Source: Bacteroidia bacterium
Lineage (GTDB): Bacteria > Bacteroidota > Bacteroidia > J057
DNA: 64,000 nucleotides
NCBI GenBank assembly: GCA_030430575.1
Contig: JAUIKF010000003.1
Location: 124,001-188,000 of the forward strand
Direction of reading: 5' to 3'
Positions 51,238 through 58,671 of the stretch are shown one piece after another. Under the pieces are notes generated by a model. That model made no database searches. It had not been told where the DNA came from and saw only the letters and a program-made list of their open reading frames with translations. The translations under genes and the position numbers were made by a program. Each line of letters opens with the position of its first letter. The stretch's first letter is position 1.

Positions 51238-52005
51238 ATGACACTGATCACCACCCAAGAAGGTGCTACCTTCCTCATTACCCTGAATCGTCCAGACAAG
51301 CTTAACGCCCTGAATCAGGAGGTCATGGGGGAATTAGACGCTGCTGTCGATCAATTCCTTCAAGATGACAGCCTCAAAGGAGCCATCATTACAGGTTCTG
51401 GCCCTAAAGCTTTCGCAGCAGGCGCAGACATTAAGGAATTCCTTTCCTTGGATCAGTCCCAAGGCGTTGACCTGAGCCAAAAAGGCCAAGGCATCTTTGC
51501 CAAAATTGAGCAAAGCCCTAAACCTATTATCGCTGCCGTGAACGGGTTTGCATTAGGTGGGGGCTGTGAACTCGCCATGTCGTGCCATTTTCGCCTCGCA
51601 TCTGACAACGCTATGTTTGGGCAGCCAGAAGTGAAGCTTGGCCTGCTCGCGGGTTATGGAGGCACACAGCGCCTCACACGCCTCATAGGCCGAGGAAAAG
51701 CAACCGAGTTGCTTATCACAGGTGATATGATCGATGCCAACGAAGCCCTTCGTCTGGGCTTGGTAAATGAAGTCACAAGCTTTCAAGAATTGCTCCCAAG
51801 GTGTCAAAAGATTTTGGGACGGTCCTACCGTCAGTCTCCATTGGCGATCGCCTATACACTGGAAGCCATTGAGGCAGGGGTAGCAGGCGGAGACGGCTAC
51901 AGGAAGGAAAGTGAAAACTTTGGAAAAGCCATTGTTTCTGAAGATGGGAAAGAAGGGGCGACAGCCTTTTTGGAGAAAAGGAAACCTACCTTCAAAGGAG
52001 TTTGA
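51238..52005 (+). CDS. Enoyl-CoA hydratase/isomerase family enzyme
   Basis: 255 residues, the usual crotonase length. The CoA-binding region AAGADIKEF is present, with the two catalytic glutamates Glu111 (ALGGGCELAMSCHFRLAS) and Glu131 (FGQPEVKLGLLAGYGGTQRL), 20 residues apart as in hydratases. It adds water to 2-enoyl-CoA in fatty-acid or amino-acid degradation in the cytoplasm. No other beta-oxidation genes are adjacent. A repeat-rich spacer lies between it and the previous gene. Confidence 0.92.
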   Translation: MTLITTQEGATFLITLNRPDKLNALNQEVMGELDAAVDQFLQDDSLKGAIITGSGPKAFAAGADIKEFLSLDQSQGVDLSQKGQGIFAKIEQSPKPIIAAVNGFALGGGCELAMSCHFRLASDNAMFGQPEVKLGLLAGYGGTQRLTRLIGRGKATELLITGDMIDANEALRLGLVNEVTSFQELLPRCQKILGRSYRQSPLAIAYTLEAIEAGVAGGDGYRKESENFGKAIVSEDGKEGATAFLEKRKPTFKGV

Positions 52006-52008
52006 AGG

Positions 52009-52064
52009 AGTTCTAGGTTCTAGGAAATGACATAAGACATAGAACCTAAAACGTAGAACTTCTT
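52009..52064. repeat. GTTCTAGG opposing arms after the hydratase gene
   Basis: Left AGTTCTAGGTTCTAGG (52009-52024); right TAGAACCTAAAACGTAGAACT (52040-52060) is its inverse with one extra 7-base unit. GTTCTAGGTT recurs at 58609-58638. Confidence 0.72.
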
Positions 52065-52719
52065 ACGAAGTGAGAATTTCACTCATATAATCAAAGAAGG
52101 GATGCATCCCTACAAAGGTACGCACGGCTTCTTCCAGGAAGCCTTCACTTAACACTTCGGCATCTGTGAAGCTCCGTTTGACCAGGAACTGCTTTTTGCG
52201 GATGAGGTCGATGTCGGGGTGGTTTTTGTCAAAACCCTTCGGTGCTGTTTTCACCCCTTCTCCATACAATTCTCCAAATAATTCAACGAAAGTGGGGGCG
52301 GTGCAAATCTCTCTGAGTGGCTGTGCATCTTCCTCTAATGCCGTTCTGATACGTTTCAGGTCTGCTGGATTGGGGCCAAAAAATCCCCCTGCGATCACGC
52401 TCTTATCTCCCGGCTCTAAATGGAAGTAATAGCCGCCTCGGAGCTGCTCTGTCGCCCGTTTCAAGGAGCCGCTAAAATGCTTTTTATAGGGCGATTTGTC
52501 TTTGGAGAAGCGCACATCGCGGTAAATGCGGAAAAGCATTTGTTTACCGGTTTTATGGACCAAATGATCCTCTTGACTCATGCGCTCAAAGAGTGCTTCG
52601 GCAAAGTCGATGGCATTGTGATGCGCATCTTCATATCGTTTTTTGTTCGTTTGGAACCAGTCACGGTCATTATGCGCTGCGAGGTCTTGGAGGAATTCAA
52701 AGGTGGAAGGAGAAATCAT
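52063..52719 (-). CDS. DUF2461 protein
   Basis: 218 residues from ATG 52719; a longer frame from 52821 adds 34 codons, mostly repeat-derived (SFLNFSFSIINF). Features of the DUF2461 family: TFEFLQDLAAHNDRDWFQTNKKRYEDA at the start, MLFRIYRDVRFSKDKSPYKKHF in the middle and GGYYFHLEPGDKSVIAGGFFGPNP. The family is widespread but its activity is not established. Cytoplasmic. The gene upstream encodes a lone Clp N-domain. Confidence 0.88.
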   Translation of the reverse strand: MISPSTFEFLQDLAAHNDRDWFQTNKKRYEDAHHNAIDFAEALFERMSQEDHLVHKTGKQMLFRIYRDVRFSKDKSPYKKHFSGSLKRATEQLRGGYYFHLEPGDKSVIAGGFFGPNPADLKRIRTALEEDAQPLREICTAPTFVELFGELYGEGVKTAPKGFDKNHPDIDLIRKKQFLVKRSFTDAEVLSEGFLEEAVRTFVGMHPFFDYMSEILTS

Positions 52720-52772
52720 GGGGAAATTGATAATTGAAAATGAAAAATTGAGAAAGGAGAATAAGAATACAG

Positions 52773-53288
52773 CTAAATGCCATCGAGGCGATCCAAAAAG
52801 GCCGAAATAGGGTTTTTCCATTTATTCGTACGAGGGATGTTTTTATCCGATCCTGGAATCTGTTCCAGATTTTTATAAAACTGCTCTAATCTTCCTAATA
52901 CTTCTCCTTCAGGTTCTAGAGAGGAATACAGAACGGTACTAGAAAGCGCTAGAGCCGTAAGGAATATATGACAGGGGTTCACTTTTTTGCTCCTCCATTT
53001 CCTAGCAACAGGCCCCGCCTCATTGATGGTTTTTTCAGCTTCTATTGTCAAAGGCACATTCTTACCTGTAATCAACTTTTTACCTATCCTTGCTTTTTCA
53101 TAAAAAGCCTCAAAAGCAGCGTCATCCTCAAATGAAAAATGTTTTATTGAAGAATCTCCTCCCAATCTACAATCAGCCAAAAAGAAATGCATGGTCGAGA
53201 TATAGTCATATCCCAAATCTAAGGCTACTTCCCTCGATTCGCTGATCAAAGCCTTGCTTTTTTGAGAAAAGAGCCTGTCAATAGACAT
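52773..53288 (-). CDS. Stand-alone Clp N-terminal (R) domain protein
   Basis: 171 residues with two Clp repeat-like halves: ALISESREVALDLGYDYISTMHFFLADCRLGG and the second half LTIEAEKTINEAGPVARKWRSKKVNPCHIFLTALAL. In ClpA/ClpC this domain binds substrates or adaptors ahead of the ATPase. Here no ATPase domain follows, and the protein ends in a basic tail. It may act as an adaptor or decoy for Clp, or as a partner of DUF2461. It is flanked by inverted copies of an ATTGAAAATG sequence (52727-52740 and 53322-53335). Confidence 0.72.
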   Translation of the reverse strand: MSIDRLFSQKSKALISESREVALDLGYDYISTMHFFLADCRLGGDSSIKHFSFEDDAAFEAFYEKARIGKKLITGKNVPLTIEAEKTINEAGPVARKWRSKKVNPCHIFLTALALSSTVLYSSLEPEGEVLGRLEQFYKNLEQIPGSDKNIPRTNKWKNPISAFLDRLDGI

Positions 53289-53341
53289 AAATATTTCGCA
53301 TTTCAGGACTTAACTTTCCATTCTCCATTTTCAATTCTCCC

Positions 53342-54697
53342 CTAGTCTTTCCGCTCCTTCAACATCCGGTAAATCGTCGATTGCCCAATATCCAGCTTCT
53401 CAGCTACTAGTTTGATGTTATTTTCGTATTTCTGCAAATAATAATCGATGATCCGCTGGGTGTAGTCCTTGAGGGTGAGTTCTTCTGTCATGATTTCGGG
53501 CAGGGCATCTCGGGTGCCAAAGGAAATTTCATCCTCAGTGATCACCTCTCCGTTTGCCATGACGGAAGCAAGTTCTACCACTGATTTCAGTTCACGGATG
53601 TTTCCAGGGTAGGAATAGGCTAGCAGTTTTTTCTGTGCGGAGGTGCTTAGGGACAAGTCGGGAAGCTCATTTTCTGCACAAAAACTTGTCAAAAAATGTT
53701 TTGCCAACAGAATAATGTCATTGCCCCGTTCTCTTAATGGAGGTAATTCTATCGTCAGACCAAATAAGCGATAGTACAAATCTTCCCGGAAATTGCCCAC
53801 TTTGACCTCCTCTTGAAGGTTTCGGTTGGTGGCGACGATGATGCGGCAATCCGTTTTTACCACTTTATTACTACCAATTCGCACAATCTCCTTTTCCTGG
53901 AGGGCACGCAGCAATTTCACCTGCATGCTCAACTCCATTTCCCCTATTTCATCCAGAAATAAGGTGCCTTGATGGGCTTCCTCAAATTTCCCTACTCGCC
54001 GAAAATTCGCCCCTGTAAATGCACCTTTCTCATGGCCAAAAAGCTCACTTTCCACCAAATCCTTGGGGATAGCAGCGACATTGACAGGCACCAACGGCAT
54101 GTCTTTGCGCTTAGAACTGAAATGTATCGCTTTGGCAGCAAGTTCTTTACCGGTACCCGTTTCGCCTGTAATCATCACGGTGATATTGGTGCGAATCGCC
54201 TTTTCGAGCAGGGCAAATACTTTCTTGATCGCAGGACTCTGACCGATAATGCTTTTCTCAAAATTATACTTCTGCCCCACTTCTTTTTGAAGCGTGGTGA
54301 TGCGTGTTTTGAGCGAGGCATTTTTGCGAATGTTGTTGACAACATTGAGCAGGCGGTCTCGAATATCCTTCGCCTTGACTAGGTAGTCATAGGCCCCCAA
54401 TTTCAGCAGTTCTACAGCCGTTTCGATCTTGTCTTGTTCTGAAATAATGATAACCTCAATCTCGGGGTCATAATCTTTTATCCGTTTCAAGACTTCTTCC
54501 CCAGTCATATCGGGCAACCGATAGTCAAGCGTTACCACATCGGGTTTTTGGTGTAAGGCAGCAAGACATGTGCTGGCATCCGCATATTTCGTGACTTCAT
54601 AATCCGGGTTCAATTCCAGATTATACCCCAACAATTCTCGGTACCATTCATCGTCTTCTACAACGAAAATCTTAAAGTTAGCATTCATCATCGGCAA
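53342..54697 (-). CDS. Sigma-54-dependent NtrC/NtrX-type response regulator
   Basis: 451 residues. Receiver domain with the phosphorylated Asp58 (VVTLDYRLPDMTG) and the Glu14-Asp15-Asp16 acidic pocket. AAA+ domain with Walker A GETGTGKE (178-185) and the sigma-54 contact loop GAFTGA (225-230). The C-terminal Fis-type DNA-binding domain is VAEKLDIGQSTIYRML. Phosphorylation drives open-complex formation at sigma-54 promoters. The start could be Met1, Met3 or Met4. The large NtrY-like kinase 4 kb away is a possible partner. Target operators were not identified. Confidence 0.94.
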   Translation of the reverse strand: MPMMNANFKIFVVEDDEWYRELLGYNLELNPDYEVTKYADASTCLAALHQKPDVVTLDYRLPDMTGEEVLKRIKDYDPEIEVIIISEQDKIETAVELLKLGAYDYLVKAKDIRDRLLNVVNNIRKNASLKTRITTLQKEVGQKYNFEKSIIGQSPAIKKVFALLEKAIRTNITVMITGETGTGKELAAKAIHFSSKRKDMPLVPVNVAAIPKDLVESELFGHEKGAFTGANFRRVGKFEEAHQGTLFLDEIGEMELSMQVKLLRALQEKEIVRIGSNKVVKTDCRIIVATNRNLQEEVKVGNFREDLYYRLFGLTIELPPLRERGNDIILLAKHFLTSFCAENELPDLSLSTSAQKKLLAYSYPGNIRELKSVVELASVMANGEVITEDEISFGTRDALPEIMTEELTLKDYTQRIIDYYLQKYENNIKLVAEKLDIGQSTIYRMLKERKD

Positions 54698-54767
54698 ACA
54701 GTGTGGATTAAGTTCTCTGCCAAATTAATCTTTTTTTGCATCTTTGGGCAAATTCCTTTTCTCTATG

Positions 54768-54787
54768 GAATTATTAATTAATAATTC
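54768..54787. repeat. Perfect 20-base A/T palindrome before coaX
   Basis: GAATTATTAATTAATAATTC, centred two bases before the coaX ATG region (54768-54787). It could occlude the ribosome site or simply be the A/T-rich leader typical of the phylum; AATTAATAATT also precedes the AhpD-like gene. Confidence 0.6.
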
Positions 54788-54789
54788 TT

Positions 54790-55563
54790 ATGCTGCTATG
54801 TATTGATATTGGAAACACGGATTGTGTGTTTGGGATTCACAATGGTGAATTATGGAATGCCACTTGGCGCATTCCCTCAGATGTAACCGCACAAGTAGAT
54901 GATTTCCAGGAAAAAATAAGAATTCAGTTGACAGAACATGGTATTGAATCCATTCAAATCGAGACGGTCATCATCAGTAGTGTAGTCCCAACTTTGACGC
55001 CTATTTTACAAAAAGCAAGCGATGAGATTTTTTCCACCCCTCCCCTATTATTCAATGCTGCTAATTATTCATCCCTCCCTTTGGAGGTCCTCAATCCCAC
55101 AGAAATAGGCACTGATCTAGTAGCGAATTCACTAGCGGCGTATTTGCATTTTGGAAGAGCCTGTGTAGTGGTAGATTTTGGAACGGCTCTTACCTTCACT
55201 GCCATTGATACATATGGCTCCATCCGTGGCGTAGCCATTGCCCCTGGCCTGAAGACGGCCATGTTTTCCTTATTTGCCAATGCAGCTCAATTGCCTGAGG
55301 TGCCTTTGGAGCTTCCTGAGTCCGTCCTGGGCGTGAATACGACCCATGCTTTACAAGCTGGTGTATTGATAGGGTATGTGGGGTTAGTAGAAGGAATATT
55401 GGATCGCATAGAAGGGGATATGGGCGTCCCATTAAAAGTAGCAGCTACTGGTGGCCTCTCTGATTTATTGACCCCACTTCACGACCGATTTGACATGAGG
55501 GATAAGATGCTGACCTTGGAAGGATTGAGGAAAGCCGCAGGCTTCTTAGTCGACAAGTTGTAA
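54790..55563 (+). CDS. coaX: Type III pantothenate kinase CoaX
   Basis: 257 residues. ASKHA-type fold: phosphate loop MLLCIDIGNTDCVFGI at the start, GTDLVANSLAAY (catalytic Asp of GTD), VVDFGTALTFTAID and GVAIAPGLKTAMFSLFANAAQLPEV. CoaX makes phosphopantothenate, the first step of coenzyme A synthesis, with ATP and a monovalent cation. No coaA homologue is visible here. A hairpin overlapping its stop is shared with the xdhA end. Confidence 0.95.
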   Translation: MLLCIDIGNTDCVFGIHNGELWNATWRIPSDVTAQVDDFQEKIRIQLTEHGIESIQIETVIISSVVPTLTPILQKASDEIFSTPPLLFNAANYSSLPLEVLNPTEIGTDLVANSLAAYLHFGRACVVVDFGTALTFTAIDTYGSIRGVAIAPGLKTAMFSLFANAAQLPEVPLELPESVLGVNTTHALQAGVLIGYVGLVEGILDRIEGDMGVPLKVAATGGLSDLLTPLHDRFDMRDKMLTLEGLRKAAGFLVDKL

Positions 55564-55584
55564 CAGATTTTCTTCAATCTGTTA
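55561..55584. repeat. Hairpin element, copy 2 of 2
   Basis: TAACAGATT / AATCTGTTA with loop TTCTTC, overlapping the coaX stop. AACAGATTTTCTTCAATCTG differs from the copy at 21411-21432 at only two positions. No T-run follows, so terminator activity is doubtful. Confidence 0.65.
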
Positions 55585-55592
55585 GCACTCAT

Positions 55593-56897
55593 TTATCTCA
55601 ACAAATACGCTTTAAACGCCTGATAGTCAACGCCCATAGCTGTCGCCTCCTTTGGCTTATCCGCAAGCGATGCCAACTGCTCTGGGACCTCCACAGCCTG
55701 TCCAATCACAGGCTCCACCACGTCCAGGAACTTGGAAGGATGGGCAGTTGAGAGAACCACCCCGTGGGTATTAGGATGCTTTTTCTGATATTCTTTGATA
55801 GCCAAATAGCCTACGGCCGTATGAGGATCAAGTACGTAGCCTTTTTCCGAAAACACTTGGTTGATGACTTCTCGGGTCTGCTGATCCGAACATGAGTAGC
55901 CCGAAATAGCCTGGCGCATTTTCGCCCAATCATTGCCAAATAAGTCCAGCATCCGCGCAAAATTGCTGGGTTTACCTACATCCATCGCATTAGAGATGGT
56001 GGGAATGGAAGGCTGGGGAGAATAGGTGCCTGATTCGAGGTACTGGGGGACTATATTATTGGCATTGGTGGCGGCGACAAAATGGGCGATAGGCAGGCCC
56101 ATTCGCTGGGCCATGAGCCCCGCCGTGAGGTTACCAAAATTGCCGCTAGGTACGCAGAAGACAGCTGGCTGGTTTTTGTTCTGAAGTTGCTGATAGGCAC
56201 GGAAGTAGTAAAACATCTGGGGAATCAGTCGAGCAATGTTGATGGAATTCGCTGAAGTAATCCATAATTTTTTTCGTAACTCTTCATCCAAAAAAGCCTG
56301 TTTCACCAGCTGCTGACAGTCATCGAAAGTTCCATTTACCTCAATCGCAGCGATATTGTGGCCCAATGTAGTGAGTTGTTTTTCCTGTAAATGGCTGACT
56401 TTACCGCTAGGATAAAGAATGATCACTTCTATCCCAGGTGTCTGAAAAAAACCACTTGCAACCGCGCCACCTGTATCCCCAGAGGTGGCCACTAGGATCG
56501 TCAGCTTCTCTGATTTCTCCCTCACAAAATATCCCATCAACTTTGCCATAAATCGCGCGCCAAAATCCTTGAAGGCAAGGGTCGGACCGTGAAATAGCTC
56601 CAGTATATCTACCTGAGGGTCAAGGGAATAAAGGGGGGCATCAAAGGTAATAGATTCATGGATGATCTGGGTCAGATCTGTTTTAGGCACACTATCTCCA
56701 AGCAATACTTCACAAACTCTGAACGCAATTTCTTGAAATGACATTCGCCCAAAACCTTCAAAAAAGACTGGTGACAGGCTTGGAATCTCATCGGGCATAT
56801 ACAAGCCATTGTCTGGCGGCAGACCTTGTAGGACCGCCTGGTCCAGTGGAATACTCAGCGAAGGATCATTGGTACTATACAGATTCATATTCAACAT
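55593..56897 (-). CDS. thrC: Threonine synthase
   Basis: 434 residues. The PLP lysine is Lys110 in LFHGPTLAFKDFGARF, followed by the phosphate-binding ATSGDTGGAVASGFF and a later VPSGNFGNLTAGLMA. It converts O-phosphohomoserine to threonine in the cytoplasm. Length and motifs fit the type found in bacteria and fungi. The start is Met1 or Met4. Directly upstream (56905-56950) is a large perfect-arm palindrome, with a Shine-Dalgarno-like AAGGAGG in its 5' arm, which may regulate translation or be a REP-type repeat. Confidence 0.95.
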   Translation of the reverse strand: MLNMNLYSTNDPSLSIPLDQAVLQGLPPDNGLYMPDEIPSLSPVFFEGFGRMSFQEIAFRVCEVLLGDSVPKTDLTQIIHESITFDAPLYSLDPQVDILELFHGPTLAFKDFGARFMAKLMGYFVREKSEKLTILVATSGDTGGAVASGFFQTPGIEVIILYPSGKVSHLQEKQLTTLGHNIAAIEVNGTFDDCQQLVKQAFLDEELRKKLWITSANSINIARLIPQMFYYFRAYQQLQNKNQPAVFCVPSGNFGNLTAGLMAQRMGLPIAHFVAATNANNIVPQYLESGTYSPQPSIPTISNAMDVGKPSNFARMLDLFGNDWAKMRQAISGYSCSDQQTREVINQVFSEKGYVLDPHTAVGYLAIKEYQKKHPNTHGVVLSTAHPSKFLDVVEPVIGQAVEVPEQLASLADKPKEATAMGVDYQAFKAYLLR

Positions 56898-56904
56898 TAT
56901 TTAT

Positions 56905-56950
56905 CCTAAAATCTAAAGGAGGTTTTCTAAAACCTCCTTGAGATTTTAGG
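56905..56950. repeat. 46-base palindrome upstream of thrC
   Basis: Arms CCTAAAATCT / AGATTTTAGG and AAGGAGGTTTT / AAAACCTCCTT, each perfect, with one symmetric bulge and a 2-base centre. On the minus strand it lies 7 bases before the thrC ATG and pairs its own AAGGAGG. Either a translational switch or a REP/terminator-type element. Confidence 0.8.
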
Positions 56951-56993
56951 CCCGAAGAAAGCAGTTTTTAGCATGATTTGCTAGGAAAATTCC

Positions 56994-57001
56994 TATATTT
57001 G
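56994..57001 (+). promoter_or_regulatory. Candidate -7 box of the thioredoxin lipoprotein gene
   Basis: TATATTTG fits TAnnTTTG, 36 bases before ATG 57038. The nearest TTTG is only 13 bases upstream, so the -33 element is missing or atypical. Confidence 0.35.
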
Positions 57002-57037
57002 GTCGCTAAAAAAATTTGTTAAAAACCGTATTTGGTC

Positions 57038-58600
57038 ATGCGTCAATATTCTTTATTTTTCCTGTTACTCACTTCTCTGTTCTTAGCCATGGCTTGTAAT
57101 GAGGCTGGATCAGCCCCAAGTCAAGAAGGAGTCTCCTTTGATTTAGACTCTATTCCTGAGTTGCCTGTATTCGAATCTATGCAAGACCCACCAAAGTCTT
57201 TCAATTATATGCGGGGCAAGCCATTTACAACCATCCGCCAGGATCCGGTTGAATGCAATTTCTCTGTGAAAATCAAAGATTATATGCCTCCAAACGGCTG
57301 CAAACTGATTGGGACATATGCAGAGCAGACATTTTTGGTGACAAATGCTGAAATGCAAGACGATGGAACGGCTGTTTTCAAAAGTGACAGTGGCTATGTA
57401 GGCGGGCTGTATTATGTGGCCTTTTCTGATCAGCTTTTTGTCCAGGTTATTTTGGGCAAAGATCAGGTTTTCAGTATGGAAACGACAGAAAAGAATTCTG
57501 TCGACAATATGAAAGTAAAGGGGTCGATGGACAATCAGCTTCTCTATGAAGCCTTTGCATTTGATAAAAAGTTGAATCCCGAATTTAATAAGATCAATAA
57601 GGCGCTAGACACGCTTGAGCGTGGGACAGCAGCCTATGATGCTGCCAAGGCGGAACAAAGTAATTTGGTAGCTAAGCGGATGTCCTATATTCGCAACCTT
57701 TATGATAAGCATCCTGACTTACTTTTCCCAAAATTCAAATTAGCAGGCCAAAACCCCACGATCGAACCGCCTCGTGACCTTCGTGGCGAGATTGACAATG
57801 CACTATATGCGTATATGTACCGCTCTAAATTTTGGGACGGATTTGACTTTGGAGATGGGCGCTTGCTCAGGACTCCTGTCCTTCACAATAAACTCAAGCG
57901 GTTCATGAAGGACCTGACCCCTCAAGTTGCAGATTCAGTTCTGGTCTCTGCCAAATTTATTTGTGATAAGGCCTATCGAGGCGGAGATCCAGAAATATTT
58001 AAACATGTCATCAATTGGGTAGCTGTACAGTATGATGCCAAAGCCCCTGTGATGGGAGCTGAAAAGGTATTGGTACACATTATTCAAAACTACTTCACCG
58101 ATAGCCTCGCATACTGGACCACTACTGATGAGCTGGAAAAGATTCAAGATAAGGCTATAGAAATGGAGCTGAGTCTCTTAGGTAAGATTGGACAAGATGT
58201 AGAAGCTACTGACCCTGACGGCAATATGAAGTCCTTATATGGCCTACAAGCGCCTGTAAAGGTTGTCTTTATCTACACTACAGATTGTGAACACTGTAAG
58301 GAAGCTTCTCCAGAAATGCAGAAATTCTATCAGGAGTGGAAAGGCAAAGGAGTAGAGGTATTTGGAATCTGTAGTGGTCGTGACGAAAATGACTTCAAAA
58401 ACTTCGTGAAACGCTATGGATTCACTTTCACCAACGTTCAGGATCGGACGCCTGGAATCGATAGCAATTATTACCTCAAATACCATATCGATATTACGCC
58501 TGAAATTTATGTCCTTGATAAGGATCACAAGATCATCGCTAAGAACCTCAAGCCTTTCCAGCTCACCGATATTGTGAAGAAGGAGTTGGGGGTGGAGTAA
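57038..58600 (+). CDS. Thioredoxin-fold lipoprotein (TlpA-like C-terminus)
   Basis: 520 residues from ATG 57038; a TTG six bases earlier is less likely. Lipoprotein signal (MRQYSLFFLLLTSLFLAMAC). The N-terminal half (about 30-230) resembles the beta/helical domain of Bacteroidota TlpA lipoproteins (DUF4369-like); the middle is helical. The C-terminal thioredoxin domain holds VVFIYTTDCEHCKEASPEMQKFYQEW with Cys417 and Cys420 (CEHC), then cis-Pro DITPEIYVLDKDHKI. CEHC suggests a redox-active disulfide carrier in the periplasm. A GTTCTAGGTT repeat follows. Confidence 0.87.
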   Translation: MRQYSLFFLLLTSLFLAMACNEAGSAPSQEGVSFDLDSIPELPVFESMQDPPKSFNYMRGKPFTTIRQDPVECNFSVKIKDYMPPNGCKLIGTYAEQTFLVTNAEMQDDGTAVFKSDSGYVGGLYYVAFSDQLFVQVILGKDQVFSMETTEKNSVDNMKVKGSMDNQLLYEAFAFDKKLNPEFNKINKALDTLERGTAAYDAAKAEQSNLVAKRMSYIRNLYDKHPDLLFPKFKLAGQNPTIEPPRDLRGEIDNALYAYMYRSKFWDGFDFGDGRLLRTPVLHNKLKRFMKDLTPQVADSVLVSAKFICDKAYRGGDPEIFKHVINWVAVQYDAKAPVMGAEKVLVHIIQNYFTDSLAYWTTTDELEKIQDKAIEMELSLLGKIGQDVEATDPDGNMKSLYGLQAPVKVVFIYTTDCEHCKEASPEMQKFYQEWKGKGVEVFGICSGRDENDFKNFVKRYGFTFTNVQDRTPGIDSNYYLKYHIDITPEIYVLDKDHKIIAKNLKPFQLTDIVKKELGVE

Positions 58601-58608
58601 GGGAGAAA

Positions 58609-58641
58609 GTTCTAGGTTTTGGGTTTTATGTTCTAGGTTTG
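58609..58641. repeat. GTTCTAGGTT repeats
   Basis: Two copies of GTTCTAGGTT with a GGGTTTTAT spacer, after the thioredoxin lipoprotein; related to the arms at 52009-52060. Confidence 0.6.
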
Positions 58642-58671
58642 GTGTGCAAAAGGGAGGCATGGAGCCTTTTC

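Noticed and set aside
52720-52821. Longer N-terminus for the DUF2461 protein
   Set aside because: The extra codons are A/T repeat sequence and precede the conserved start of the family.
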